64,000 nucleotides of DNA from Prochlorococcus sp. AG-424-P18 (GCA_003213235.1 QCNJ01000004.1:45462-109461); one strand, 5' to 3'. Counted from the stretch's first letter, positions 31,924 through 42,620 are shown. Notes: a model not told the origin generated them from the sequence alone. Program-made: numbers and translations.

Positions 31924-34568
31924 CTATCTAATGTTTTTTGCAAATAATTTTTAGCATAATCTAAAGCATCACTTAACTTATCAATATCTTTAGCACCTGC
32001 TTGAGCAAAGTTAGGCTTTCCTCCTCCACCTCCCGAACAAATTCTTGCAATCTCATTAATTAATTTACCTGCATGCAATCCTATTTTTACTGCATCATCA
32101 CCTAAAGAAACCACAAATAACAACTTTCTATTTTCTGGATTTGGTATTCCCCCAAGAATCACTATAGCTTTATTTCCCAAATGAGAAGTTAAATTAAGTG
32201 CTGCAGATTGCAAAGAATTCCCATCTAAGCCATCAATCTGATTTACTAAAATTGGAAATGAATTTACTACTTCTGCGGATGATTTTATGGAAGAGTATTT
32301 AAAATATGCAATTTCATCTTTCATTTTTTGTATCTCTTTATTCTTATTAATAAGCTCTGCTTGCAAATTATTAACCCTTTCAAAAAGTTGATTAGGATTT
32401 GCTTTTAACAAATCACTTAGTTGATTTACTAAAGCATTTCTATCACTGAAGTAGTCTAATGCTGATTGACCTGATAATGCTTCGATCCTTCTTACTCCGG
32501 CTGAGATTCCTTCCTCACTAATTATTTTGAAAGAACCTAATTCGGATGTAGTTTTAACATGTGTGCCACCACAAAGTTCCATTGAAACTCCTGGTACATT
32601 AACAACGCGCACTTCATCATCATATTTTTCTCCAAACATGGCGACTGCACCCTTTTCAAGAGCCTCACTCTTAGACATATTTTTTATTTCTAGGACATGA
32701 TTTTCCATAATCCAAGAGTTAACTAAAGTCTCAATCTTATAAATTTGATCTTTAGAAATAGGATTAGAGGAATTAAAGTCAAATCGTAATTTATTAAAGG
32801 CTACTAATGAACCTTTTTGTCCGACACTTTCGTTAACAACTGATTTAAGCGCAGATTGTAATAAATGAGTAGCTGTATGATTTGCAGCAGCCTTAGCTCT
32901 ATTAGAGGAGTTAACGTTAGTCTTAACTTTTTGTCCAATAGTTAATATTCCTTTTTTGATAGTTCCATAATGTAAAAAAACATTTTTCTTTCGCATAACA
33001 TTATCAACCATAACCTCTACATCTTTTGAAAATATCGTTCCAATATCACCAACTTGCCCGCCAGATTCTCCATAAAAAGTTGTCTGATCAAGAACAATTA
33101 AAACTTTCTGCCCCTCAGTTGCTTTATTAACTAATGTTGAATCCAAGAATATGCCCTTTATTTCAGCTTCCGAAAGGAGTGAACTGTAACCATTAAAAAC
33201 AGTTTTATTAAAAAGATCTATTTCTCGTTCTAATGATCCCTCTAATGTCAAATCAATATTGCTTGAAGCAGCTTTAGCTCTCTCTTTTTGTGCATTCATT
33301 TCTTCTTCAAAACCCTTTAAATCTACACTGATACTATTTTCTTCTGCAATTTCTACAGTAAGTTCTAGAGGAAATCCATAAGTATCATAAAGTTCAAAAG
33401 CTTTAAAACCAGAAATTAATTGCTGGCCTGAAGAAATTAACTCATCTAACAATTTCTCTCCTCTTTCAAGAGTTTCCCTAAATCTTATTTCTTCAATTTT
33501 TATCTCATTCAAAATTAAATCATTATTATTTTTTAAATCAGGATAATTATTTTTCATTAAATTAATCCCAACAGTAGCAATATGAGGTAAAAATTCATTT
33601 CTTATACCTAATAATCTCCCATGTCTGACCATTCTTCTAATAAGCCTTCTTAGTATATATCCCCTACCAAGATTACTCGCTGCTACTCCATCAGAAATTA
33701 AATGAATAACAGCTCTTGTATGATCACCAATGATTTTTAAAGAAATTTTGTTTTTATCATCTGAAGAAAAATAATCAATATTTGCAATCTCACAAATTTT
33801 TTGAATGATAGGAAAAATTAAATCTGTCTCATAATTATTTTGCTTTTTTTGTAGTATTTGAGCCATCCTTTCAAGACCCATTCCTGTATCAATATTTTTA
33901 AATTTTAAATCTGTCAATTTTCCATTAGGATCACGATTATATTGCATAAAAACAAGATTATAAAATTCAATAAAACGATCTCCATCTTCTAAATCAATAT
34001 TCTGCAGACCCTTTTCAGGATGAAAATCATAATAAAGTTCTGAACAAGGACCACATGGACCTGTTTTGCCAGATGACCAAAAATTATCTTCCTCTCCTAG
34101 TTTCACTATCCTATCGGGATGAATACCAATTTCATCTCTCCAAATTTTTGCAGATTCTTCGTCTTCGTGAAAAACACTCACAATTATATTTTCAACAGAA
34201 AGTTGATAAATATTAGTAACTAATTCCCAAGCCCATTGAATAGCCTCTCGTTTAAAATAATCTCCAAAAGAAAAATTACCAAGCATTTCAAAAAAAGTGT
34301 GGTGTCTAGCTGTAACTCCAACGTTTTCTATATCGTTTGTTCTGATGCACTTTTGGCTAGATGTAGCCCTTTTTGATGGTCTTTCTTTTAAACCTAAAAA
34401 AACTGGTTTAAAAGGTAGCATTCCAGCGATGGTGAGCATAACCGTAGGATCATCTGGAATCAAAGATGCACTTGGAATGATTTTATGTAATTTTTCACTG
34501 TAAAATTTTAAAAAAGCATTTCTTATCTCATCTCCAGTAACTATTTTTTTAATTAGTTGAGATGTCAT
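31908..34568 (-). CDS. alaS: Alanyl-tRNA synthetase
   Basis: [55 protein letters not shown]. Confidence 0.98.
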   Translation of the reverse strand: MTSQLIKKIVTGDEIRNAFLKFYSEKLHKIIPSASLIPDDPTVMLTIAGMLPFKPVFLGLKERPSKRATSSQKCIRTNDIENVGVTARHHTFFEMLGNFSFGDYFKREAIQWAWELVTNIYQLSVENIIVSVFHEDEESAKIWRDEIGIHPDRIVKLGEEDNFWSSGKTGPCGPCSELYYDFHPEKGLQNIDLEDGDRFIEFYNLVFMQYNRDPNGKLTDLKFKNIDTGMGLERMAQILQKKQNNYETDLIFPIIQKICEIANIDYFSSDDKNKISLKIIGDHTRAVIHLISDGVAASNLGRGYILRRLIRRMVRHGRLLGIRNEFLPHIATVGINLMKNNYPDLKNNNDLILNEIKIEEIRFRETLERGEKLLDELISSGQQLISGFKAFELYDTYGFPLELTVEIAEENSISVDLKGFEEEMNAQKERAKAASSNIDLTLEGSLEREIDLFNKTVFNGYSSLLSEAEIKGIFLDSTLVNKATEGQKVLIVLDQTTFYGESGGQVGDIGTIFSKDVEVMVDNVMRKKNVFLHYGTIKKGILTIGQKVKTNVNSSNRAKAAANHTATHLLQSALKSVVNESVGQKGSLVAFNKLRFDFNSSNPISKDQIYKIETLVNSWIMENHVLEIKNMSKSEALEKGAVAMFGEKYDDEVRVVNVPGVSMELCGGTHVKTTSELGSFKIISEEGISAGVRRIEALSGQSALDYFSDRNALVNQLSDLLKANPNQLFERVNNLQAELINKNKEIQKMKDEIAYFKYSSIKSSAEVVNSFPILVNQIDGLDGNSLQSAALNLTSHLGNKAIVILGGIPNPENRKLLFVVSLGDDAVKIGLHAGKLINEIARICSGGGGGKPNFAQAGAKDIDKLSDALDYAKNYLQKTLDSHSDK

Positions 34569-34687
34569 TTATCAAGAATAAGAAGATTAAAAATTAAAGA
34601 AAAGCGTAATTTCGGTTATTTCGCAAAAATAATCACGCGAATTTATATTCTATATAACTAAAGTTAATTTATAAAGCTAATTATTCT

Positions 34688-36463
34688 ATGATAGCCTCTG
34701 CTCAGACAAGTAATTCTAAATTGGCACAAACTAATAACAAGTTGACGGTTCAATCTCAAAACTTTGCTGATGATTCTTGTGCTATAAGATCTTTGGATTG
34801 GGATCGTAGTAGATTTGATATTGAATTTGGTTTAAGAAATGGAACTACTTACAATAGTTTCATTATTAAAGGCGAGAAACTAGCAATTATTGATACTAGT
34901 CACGCAAAATTCGAAAAATTATGGTTTGAAGAATTACTGAAAAAGGTAGATCCGCAAAAAGTTGATTATCTAATTACTAGCCATACAGAACCTGATCACT
35001 CTGGTTTAATAGGTAATCTTTTAGAAAAAAACCAAAATATCACAGTAGTTGGATCAAAATTAGCACTTAAATTTATTGAAGACCAAATACATATTCCCTT
35101 TAAACGTCTAGAGGTTAAAAGTGGAGAGTTTTTAAATCTCGGAACTAATCCTAATAGTGATTTAGAACACAATATTGAATTTATAAGTGCACCAAATTTA
35201 CATTGGCCAGATACCATATTTTCATATGATCACAGCACAAATGTTCTCTATACATGCGATGCATTTGGACTCCACTATTGTTCTGACGAATTTTTTGACA
35301 CTGATCAAAAAGAAATATACGATGATTTCCGTTTTTATTACGATTGCCTTATGGGTCCAAACGCTAGAAGCGTTATGCAGGCAATTAAAAGAATAGATAA
35401 GCTACCTGAATTAAAAACAATAGCTGTTGGTCATGGGCCTTTACTCCATAATCAGGTCAATTTTTGGAAGGGAAAATATCTAGAATGGAGTAGTAATAAA
35501 AGCAAAGGCAATGATTTTGTGTCAGTCTGCTACATAAGCGACTATGGTTATTGTGATCGACTAAGTCAAGCGATATCTCATGGAATAAGCAAAGCAGATG
35601 CTCAGGTTCAGTTAATTGATTTAAGATCTTCTGACCCGCAAGAATTAACAAGTTTAATTTCCGAATCAAAAGCAGTAGTCATTCCCACATGGCCAGTAGA
35701 CTCAGATAATGAATTAAAAGAATCTCTCGGTACTTTATTTGCAGCACTAAAACCAAAACAATTTACTGCGGTTTATGATGCATTTGGTGGAAATGATGAA
35801 CCTATAGATTCTTTAGCAAATAAATTAAGAGAACTTGGTCAAAAAGAAGCTTTCTCTCCTTTAAGAGTTAAAAATATTCCAGATCCCATTGTTTATCAAC
35901 AATTCGAAGAAGCTGGAACTGACTTGGGTCAATTGATCAATAAAAAGAAGAATATTGCCTCTATGAAGAGCCTTGATTCAAATTTAGATAAAGCGTTAGG
36001 AAGATTAAGTGGTGGATTATATGTAGTTACAGCGAGCCAAGGCGAAGGTTCTACATTTAGACAAAGTGCAATGGTCGCAAGTTGGGTTAGTCAAGCAAGT
36101 TTTTCTCCACCAGGTATTACAGTTGCAGTAGCAAAAGATAGGGCTATTGAATCATATATGCAAGTTGGGAAAGGTTTTGTTGTGAATATTCTGAGAGAAG
36201 ATAACTATCAAAAAATGTTCAGACATTTTTTAAAAAGATTTGCCCCTGGAGCTGATAGATTTGCAGATGTAGATGTAATTAGCAACATCGCTGAAGGAGG
36301 GCCAGTTCTTTCAGATTCACTCGCCTTTTTAGATTGTAAAGTTAGTTCCAGGCTAGAGACTCCAGATCATTGGATAATTTACGGAATTGTTGAAAATGGT
36401 AATGTTTCTGACTTATCATGCAAGACAGCAGTTCATCACAGAAAAGTTGCTAATCACTATTGA
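34688..36463 (+). CDS. flv3: Flavodiiron protein with C-terminal flavin reductase domain, Flv3-type (diiron ligands retained)
   Basis: SHTEPDHSG ligand motif, flavodoxin and flavin reductase-like (WVSQASFSPPGITVAVAKDR) domains. Confidence 0.88.
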   Translation: MIASAQTSNSKLAQTNNKLTVQSQNFADDSCAIRSLDWDRSRFDIEFGLRNGTTYNSFIIKGEKLAIIDTSHAKFEKLWFEELLKKVDPQKVDYLITSHTEPDHSGLIGNLLEKNQNITVVGSKLALKFIEDQIHIPFKRLEVKSGEFLNLGTNPNSDLEHNIEFISAPNLHWPDTIFSYDHSTNVLYTCDAFGLHYCSDEFFDTDQKEIYDDFRFYYDCLMGPNARSVMQAIKRIDKLPELKTIAVGHGPLLHNQVNFWKGKYLEWSSNKSKGNDFVSVCYISDYGYCDRLSQAISHGISKADAQVQLIDLRSSDPQELTSLISESKAVVIPTWPVDSDNELKESLGTLFAALKPKQFTAVYDAFGGNDEPIDSLANKLRELGQKEAFSPLRVKNIPDPIVYQQFEEAGTDLGQLINKKKNIASMKSLDSNLDKALGRLSGGLYVVTASQGEGSTFRQSAMVASWVSQASFSPPGITVAVAKDRAIESYMQVGKGFVVNILREDNYQKMFRHFLKRFAPGADRFADVDVISNIAEGGPVLSDSLAFLDCKVSSRLETPDHWIIYGIVENGNVSDLSCKTAVHHRKVANHY

Positions 36464-36585
36464 TTAGACTTTTCAATTAGAGTTTTAAGATCAATTGATA
36501 TCACTAAACTCAAATAGCAAATATATATTTTTTATTTAGTTGAAAATAATAAAGATTAAAGTTTTAACTAGATTTTTTTTGATTT

Positions 36586-36612
36586 ATAGTTGAAAACTAG
36601 TTGAAAATCGAT
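36586..36612. repeat. Direct repeat copy A: atagttgaaaactagttgaaaatcgat
   Basis: 22/27 identical, gap-free, to 38122-38148. Confidence 0.7.
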
Positions 36613-36630
36613 CCCTGCATATATCTCTAA

Positions 36631-36656
36631 AATCCAAAATTTTATTGGATTCATTT
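36631..36656 (+). terminator. Hairpin with downstream T-run, possible flv3 terminator
   Basis: AATCCAA-loop-TTGGATT followed by catttttaa. Confidence 0.4.
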
Positions 36657-36768
36657 TTAAAAGTATGTTTTACTTTATGCTCAGATATATTATTTTGACT
36701 ACGTTTTTGACTGCCTTTTAATAGGTGCCTTAGAGTAGGAATGAAAAATATTGAAAAAATAAATCTAT

Positions 36769-37635
36769 ATGCAACTTAGATTTGGTGAAATATACAAAAG
36801 AAAAGAAATGCATGATCACTTCGGAGGTAACAGGCAATCAGGAATTTCTACTCCAGCGAATTTACCAGTAATTTTTTTAATTAATAGTTCTGGAGGTGAT
36901 GAAAATGGTTATGAAGATGGTTGGATGGAAGATAAGAAGAATTATTTATACAGTGGTGAAGGAAGATATGGCGATCAAAAATTAACAAGAGGTAATTTGC
37001 AAATATGTCAGCATGTTCAAAGGGGGAAAAGAATATATTTATTCGAGGAAACTACTGATACTTACATTAAATTAATTGGTGAATTTTATTTTATTGATTA
37101 CAAAGAAAGTCAAGGTTTAGATTTCAATAATCAAAATAGATTAATTTATCAATTTATCCTCGGATTAAAACAACAAAAGGAAGTGTTACTAACTTCTTTA
37201 AAAGAACCTGCAGCAGTTGAAGCAAGATATAAAAAACCAAATACAACTGAACGAAAAGGTCTTGTAACTTCCCGAGTTGGTCAAGGTAGTTACAGGCGAG
37301 AACTTTTAAATAAGTTTCAGAATAAATGTGCTGTCACAGGTGCTGAGTTAAAAGAAATCCTGATTGCTAGTCATATTGTGCCTTGGAAGGACTCGAGTGA
37401 TGAAGAAAGAAGAGATGTGAATAATGGGATTTTACTTTCTCCCACTTATGACGCCTTGTTTGATAAACATTTAATTAGTTTTGATGATTTAGGAAGTATT
37501 ATTATTTCTTCTAAAATAAAAAATTTAGTAAATGTCTTAGGAATTGATCCTAATGCCAAAGTCAAAGTTGATGATGAGATGAAAAATTATTTAAGCAGGC
37601 ACCGCGAGCAATTTAGAGAAATCTTAGAGAATTAA
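36769..37635 (+). CDS. HNH endonuclease with N-terminal SRA/ScoMcrA-like region; predicted modification-dependent (type IV) restriction enzyme
   Basis: C-terminal HNH_2-type motif CAVTGAELKEILIASHIVPW...RRDVNNGILLSPTYDALFDKHLISFDDLG; N-terminal FGEIYKRKEMHDHFGGNRQSGI...GYEDGW...YSGEGRYGDQKLTRGN typical of such nucleases. Confidence 0.75.
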   Translation: MQLRFGEIYKRKEMHDHFGGNRQSGISTPANLPVIFLINSSGGDENGYEDGWMEDKKNYLYSGEGRYGDQKLTRGNLQICQHVQRGKRIYLFEETTDTYIKLIGEFYFIDYKESQGLDFNNQNRLIYQFILGLKQQKEVLLTSLKEPAAVEARYKKPNTTERKGLVTSRVGQGSYRRELLNKFQNKCAVTGAELKEILIASHIVPWKDSSDEERRDVNNGILLSPTYDALFDKHLISFDDLGSIIISSKIKNLVNVLGIDPNAKVKVDDEMKNYLSRHREQFREILEN

Positions 37636-37644
37636 ACATTAAAT

Positions 37645-37668
37645 AAGAGGGCATTTGTTTGCCCTCTT
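37645..37668. terminator. 9-bp perfect hairpin AAGAGGGCA/TGCCCTCTT just after the HNH gene (no strong T-tail)
   Basis: Directly read inverted repeat. Confidence 0.5.
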
Positions 37669-37705
37669 CGAGTCGTATGCACCTCGCTGTCCACAAAGTC
37701 GATGA

Positions 37706-37799
37706 AGTGCTTTTGACTCCTGAATTATTTCTACTCCTAATGAATAGAAAATGATAGTCGTGACAACCACAAAGCACTAATACTCGGGTAGAAATACCC
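37706..37799 (+). ncRNA. Candidate structured RNA leader upstream of a 48-aa ORF
   Basis: Nested helices AGTGCTTT 37706-37713/AAAGCACT 37771-37778, GACT 37715-37718/AGTC 37756-37759, TTTCTA 37728-37733/TAGAAA 37745-37750, then GGGTA-GAAA-TACCC 37786-37799. Confidence 0.55.
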
Positions 37800-37852
37800 T
37801 ATGAATTTCAAGTAAAAAGGAGGACAATATAAGTGTAGATACAGGAGGTCTT

Positions 37853-37999
37853 ATGAAACTCATTACTCCTTTCACAATTCTCAATCAAAACTTCCATGAA
37901 ATAGATTTGATTAGAGACGCAATGAAGAATAGAAAATTAGCAACAGAAAGATTGCATGACGATTATAGAAAAATGTATAAATATCATCAATTTGCTTAG
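37853..37999 (+). CDS. Unlisted 48-aa hypothetical protein
   Basis: ATG after strong SD ggaggtctt: MKLITPFTILNQNFHEIDLIRDAMKNRKLATERLHDDYRKMYKYHQFA. Confidence 0.7.
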   Translation: MKLITPFTILNQNFHEIDLIRDAMKNRKLATERLHDDYRKMYKYHQFA

Positions 38000-38121
38000 A
38001 TAACCAAAAAAGAAATCGCGTTCTAGTTGAAAACCCTATATTTAACAACTCATTAATGGTGCTGTTATAGGTATAATCGACAGATAAATAACGGTTTCAC
38101 AAGAACTAAATGTTCTGGTCG

Positions 38122-38148
38122 ATAGTTGAAAATCCGTTGAAAGTCAAT
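38122..38148. repeat. Direct repeat copy B: atagttgaaaatccgttgaaagtcaat
   Basis: 22/27 identical to 36586-36612; partial copy ctagttgaaaa at 38023-38033. Confidence 0.7.
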
Positions 38149-38206
38149 ATGACTCCTCTCCACGACTAATAAGTCGCAAATTATTACTAGAAAATAAGTC
38201 TTTGAA

Positions 38207-40009
38207 ATGTCAGATATTAATATAGGCTTACTTGCAAAAAATCAAAATTCAACAAAATTTGATATTACCGAAAATTTTTCTTGTGTAAGATTCTTAGACC
38301 AAAATAAAGAAAGATTTGAACTTGAATTTAACCTTGAAAAAGGAACCTCTTTTAATACTTTTTTCATTAGAAGTCATGAGGAACTTTTTATTATTCATCC
38401 ACCTGAGAAACAATATTTAGATTCGTTTAATAAAGTAATTTCTAGGTTTTACGATCAATTTAAATTTAGTAAAATCAACTTCATTTCAGGTCATATTAAT
38501 CCCCAAATTATTGAAACTATAAAGAGTATTAGCACCCAATTTCAAAACACAACTATTACTTGCTCTAATCCAGGTTATAAACTTATTAGCGAACTTTGGA
38601 ATCAAAGAAATCCTAACTTAGAAAACTTCATTGAAATTCAATTACCTGATATAAACATAATCAAAAAAGAACTTAATTTAGAATTAGATAACATTTCACT
38701 AGAGTTAATTCCGATTCCAACAGCCCGTTGGCCTGGTGGCCTGATAATTTATGAACGTAATCAAGAAATACTTCTTAGTGAAAAAATTTTCTCTGCACAT
38801 ATTGCATCTAAATATTGGTCTGAAACAAATCGAGTTAGTACAGAAATTGATAGGAAACATTTTTACGATTGCTTGATGGCACCAATGTCTAATCAAGTAG
38901 TATCAATAACTGAAAAAATTGCCGATTATGACATTAAAACTATTGCACCATTACATGGTCCCGCGATCGAATATAGCTTAAAAAGCTTTTTAAATGACTA
39001 TATTAGATGGGCAGAGAATCTCTCAACCAATAATCATAAGATCGCCCTGATATATGCAAGTGCATATGGAAACACAGCTTCAATAGGCGATGCATTGGCA
39101 AAAGGGATAAATAGAACCTCCGTAGAAGTTGAAAGTATTAATTGTGAATTTACACCTAATGATGTCCTTGTAAAATCCATCCAAAATGCTGATGGATATT
39201 TAATTGGCTCTCCCACTTTGGGTGGTCACGCCCCAACTCCAATAGTTAGTGCACTAGGAACATTGTTAGCAGAGGGCAATAGAGATAAGCCAGTAGGAAT
39301 ATTTGGAAGTTTTGGTTGGAGCGGCGAAGCTATAGATTTACTAGAAACAAAATTAAAAGACGGTGGTTTTAAGTTTGGTTTTGACCCTATTAGGATTAAA
39401 TTTAGTCCAAACAAACCAAAGATTAAAGAGTTAGAAGAAATAGGAACTCACTTTGGAAGAAAAATTATAAAAAAAGCAAAGAAAAAACCCAGAAAATCAG
39501 ATACTGGAATGATTACAAGCAAAACGGATCCAAAGCTGCAAGCTCTTGGAAGAGTAATTGGTTCACTTTGTGTCCTGACAGCCTCTAAAGGCAAAGATGA
39601 AAATAATATCAAAGGAGCCATGCTTGCATCTTGGGTTAGTCAAGCAAGTTTTTCTCCGCCCGGGTTAAGTATTGCAGTAGCAAAAGATAGATCGGTAGAG
39701 TCTCTTCTACAAATAGGAGATTCATTCGCATTAAATATTCTTAGTGACAAGGATTTTAAAAAACCTTTGAAAAGATTCACAAAGCCTTTTGCGCCTGGAG
39801 AAGATAGATTTGAAGGAATGAATATTGAATTAACTCCTAATGAACAAATAGTCATTCCTGAGGCGCTCGCATGGTTAGATGCTTCTGTAAAAGAGAGAAT
39901 GGAATGTGGAGATCATTGGGTAATTTACGCCGAAGTACTACACGGTAATATACTAAAATCCGATAGTCTAACAGCAGTTCATCACCGCAAAACAGGTGCT
40001 AACTATTAA
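38207..40009 (+). CDS. flv1: Flavodiiron protein with flavin reductase domain, Flv1-type (canonical diiron ligands lost)
   Basis: Position equivalent to HTEPDH reads GHINPQIIE; shared WVSQASFSPPGLSIAVAKDR C-terminal domain. Confidence 0.85.
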   Translation: MSDINIGLLAKNQNSTKFDITENFSCVRFLDQNKERFELEFNLEKGTSFNTFFIRSHEELFIIHPPEKQYLDSFNKVISRFYDQFKFSKINFISGHINPQIIETIKSISTQFQNTTITCSNPGYKLISELWNQRNPNLENFIEIQLPDINIIKKELNLELDNISLELIPIPTARWPGGLIIYERNQEILLSEKIFSAHIASKYWSETNRVSTEIDRKHFYDCLMAPMSNQVVSITEKIADYDIKTIAPLHGPAIEYSLKSFLNDYIRWAENLSTNNHKIALIYASAYGNTASIGDALAKGINRTSVEVESINCEFTPNDVLVKSIQNADGYLIGSPTLGGHAPTPIVSALGTLLAEGNRDKPVGIFGSFGWSGEAIDLLETKLKDGGFKFGFDPIRIKFSPNKPKIKELEEIGTHFGRKIIKKAKKKPRKSDTGMITSKTDPKLQALGRVIGSLCVLTASKGKDENNIKGAMLASWVSQASFSPPGLSIAVAKDRSVESLLQIGDSFALNILSDKDFKKPLKRFTKPFAPGEDRFEGMNIELTPNEQIVIPEALAWLDASVKERMECGDHWVIYAEVLHGNILKSDSLTAVHHRKTGANY

Positions 40010-40026
40010 ATTTATTTATCTAATTT

Positions 40027-40551
40027 ATGACTGAAACAAAAGATCTAATAATCATTACGGCTAGTTGTGGTAAAAATCTAGAACTTTCTGAAAAATTTCT
40101 TGAAAAAAGTAATGAACTTAAAATAAGTTCTGAAATTTTAGATCTTACCACTCTTGAGATTCCTTTATTTAATCCAAGAATTCACAGCAAAGAAATTATT
40201 CCAAATGAAATAGAAGAATTAAAAAAAAAGCTTTTCAAAATTGAAAGATGGGTGATTTGTGCGCCTGAATATAATGGATCAATACCTCCGATTCTCTCCA
40301 ACTTCATAGCATGGCTTTCTATTTCAGGAGATGACTTTAGGAATTTATTTAATGGTCAACCGATTGCAATAGCAACATTTTCTGGTGGCATAGGCTTAGA
40401 GCTGCTGACCTCATTACGCATTCAATTAGTGCATTTAGGAAGTCAAGTATTAGGGAGACAACTTTTGTCCTCATACAGTAAACCTATAGATACAAAAACT
40501 ATTGAAGATATTATTCAAAGACTTTTACAAATGAAAAAATTAAAAACATAA
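40027..40551 (+). CDS. NADPH-dependent FMN reductase family protein
   Basis: ERWVICAPEYNGSIPPILSNFIAWLS. Confidence 0.85.
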   Translation: MTETKDLIIITASCGKNLELSEKFLEKSNELKISSEILDLTTLEIPLFNPRIHSKEIIPNEIEELKKKLFKIERWVICAPEYNGSIPPILSNFIAWLSISGDDFRNLFNGQPIAIATFSGGIGLELLTSLRIQLVHLGSQVLGRQLLSSYSKPIDTKTIEDIIQRLLQMKKLKT

Positions 40552-40563
40552 ACTTTAAAAAAA

Positions 40564-42357
40564 TTATAAATTTTTTTCATTCCAAACTTTTAAAATTTGT
40601 TTGGCCATAGGGAGAGCATGTACAGAACCTCCACCAGGAGTATTTTGTGCAAAAGCGACTACAAGCAACTCACTCTTTTCCGAAGGAGCAAAGCAAACGA
40701 ACCAAGCGTGATCTGGGCCACCTTCGCCATCTTCAGCAGTGCCAGTTTTACCTGAAACTGGAGGTAAATTTGAAACTCCATAATTAATTGAAACTCCTGT
40801 GCCAGACTCTACTACTTTCCTTAGACCAGTTTTTATCAATTGAATATTTTGTGGATTAATGTCAATTTGAATAGGTTTTTTATCTAAATGACTTTCTGCA
40901 TCTTTTTTAGTCAAATGTGGAGTAACTAGATAACCTCCATTAGCAATCGCTGCATATGCTCTAGCTAATTGAATTGGAGTTACTTGAACAACAAATTGTC
41001 CAATAGACATACTTGCAATATCTTCTGGAACCCAAGGGGTTCTCCCTGGTTGCCCCCATCCTCTACCTTCTTTAGCCCATTCACTACTTGCTACCAATCC
41101 TATATTTTCTTGTTCAGAAATTTCAATTCCAGATAAAGAATTAAAACCAAGCTTTCTGGAGACCTTATGAATTTCATCAACTCCTACTCCATAACCTATT
41201 TGATAAAAAAATGTATTACTAGAAACTCTTAAAGCATCTTCATAACCTATAAGGCCAAAGCCTAAATCATTATGCTCTCTAAAACATTGACTCCCATAAG
41301 TTATACATGGCTTGGTATCTAACATAGTATCTCTAGGGAATTTGCCACTTTCCAAGCCCGCTAAAGCAGTTATAATTTTCCAAACACTTCCTGGATCATA
41401 AGCATTTAATGCTCTATTAAAAAGAGGTTTTTCAGGAGAATTAAATATATAATTGTATTCTTTTTCAGGCTTAAAATCCTTTGAAAAAAAATTCAAATCA
41501 AAATTAGGTTTACTTACCATTGCCCTTATTGCACCATCTCGTGGATCCATCACTACTATCGCGCCAGCTTTTTTGTCTTTAAGAACTTCCTCAGCAACTA
41601 ATTGCAGATTAAGATCAATTGTTAGTTCAATATCATTACCTTGTACTGGTGGTCTTATACCCAATGATCTTTGAAATTTTCCTAATGAATTCACTTCAAC
41701 CATTTCTCCACCCCATTCACCTCTTATAAAATCTTCATAAACATATTCAATTCCTGTTCTTCCTATTAAATCGTTTAATTTATAACCTTTCTTAGATAAA
41801 AACTTATATTCTGATTCGGTAATTGGCTGGGTATAGCCAATTACATGGGCAGCAAGGGATTTATAAGGATAATTTCTAATTAATTTTGTTGCTACTTCAA
41901 AACTAATTAATTTACCTTCATTTTCCTTAAATTTTATTAATTGATCTACGTTCAAATCATCAAGGATAGTTACTGAAAGTTCTTGATTTTTTAGACCATC
42001 AGAATATTTTTTTTGAATTAAATTACTATCAATATTTAATAAGTTAGTAAGGATTGATTTATGTTTTTCCCAATATCTTTTATTAACAGATTGAGGCTTG
42101 ATTATTAAAGAATATCTAACTCTACTATCTGCTAAAACATAACCATTCTTATCTAGTATTCTGCCACGTATTGGCTGTGAAGCAATAAGTCTAATCCTAT
42201 TCTCATCTGACATCTTCTTAAAAGATTCATAATTTAAAAGTTGTAAAAAAATTAACCTAAATAGAATCAATAAAAAGGAAATAGAAGAAAATATAAGTAA
42301 GACTAGTGATTGTCTTTTTAATGAAATATGTTTTTTATTAAGACTTGTTTTTATCAA
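40564..42357 (-). CDS. mrdA: Penicillin-binding protein 2
   Basis: RGRILDKNGYVLA, transpeptidase active-site region YDPGSVWKIITALAGLESG, SSNTFFYQIG, SGKTGTAE. Confidence 0.93.
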   Translation of the reverse strand: MIKTSLNKKHISLKRQSLVLLIFSSISFLLILFRLIFLQLLNYESFKKMSDENRIRLIASQPIRGRILDKNGYVLADSRVRYSLIIKPQSVNKRYWEKHKSILTNLLNIDSNLIQKKYSDGLKNQELSVTILDDLNVDQLIKFKENEGKLISFEVATKLIRNYPYKSLAAHVIGYTQPITESEYKFLSKKGYKLNDLIGRTGIEYVYEDFIRGEWGGEMVEVNSLGKFQRSLGIRPPVQGNDIELTIDLNLQLVAEEVLKDKKAGAIVVMDPRDGAIRAMVSKPNFDLNFFSKDFKPEKEYNYIFNSPEKPLFNRALNAYDPGSVWKIITALAGLESGKFPRDTMLDTKPCITYGSQCFREHNDLGFGLIGYEDALRVSSNTFFYQIGYGVGVDEIHKVSRKLGFNSLSGIEISEQENIGLVASSEWAKEGRGWGQPGRTPWVPEDIASMSIGQFVVQVTPIQLARAYAAIANGGYLVTPHLTKKDAESHLDKKPIQIDINPQNIQLIKTGLRKVVESGTGVSINYGVSNLPPVSGKTGTAEDGEGGPDHAWFVCFAPSEKSELLVVAFAQNTPGGGSVHALPMAKQILKVWNEKNL

Positions 42358-42368
42358 TGATATACAAA

Positions 42369-42512
42369 TTATTTAAAAATTGTTTTTTCCAATAAAGAAA
42401 TTTTTGACTTTATCTCTTTAAGTTTAGTAATTAAATCTTTATAATCACTATCTTCATTATTTATGTTAAACTGGTCACTTTCAATATTATTTGAATTCAA
42501 ATTTTCACTCAT
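42369..42512 (-). CDS. Unlisted 47-aa hypothetical protein
   Basis: MSENLNSNNIESDQFNINNEDSDYKDLITKLKEIKSKISLLEKTIFK. Confidence 0.4.
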   Translation of the reverse strand: MSENLNSNNIESDQFNINNEDSDYKDLITKLKEIKSKISLLEKTIFK

Positions 42513-42620
42513 AAAACTTATACTCTTTTAGAAATTATTCCATTTAATTTAATCTTAAGTAAAAAATTTATTTTTTCAAAATTATTTTAACTCAGATACT
42601 TAAAAAATATCCAAAACAAA

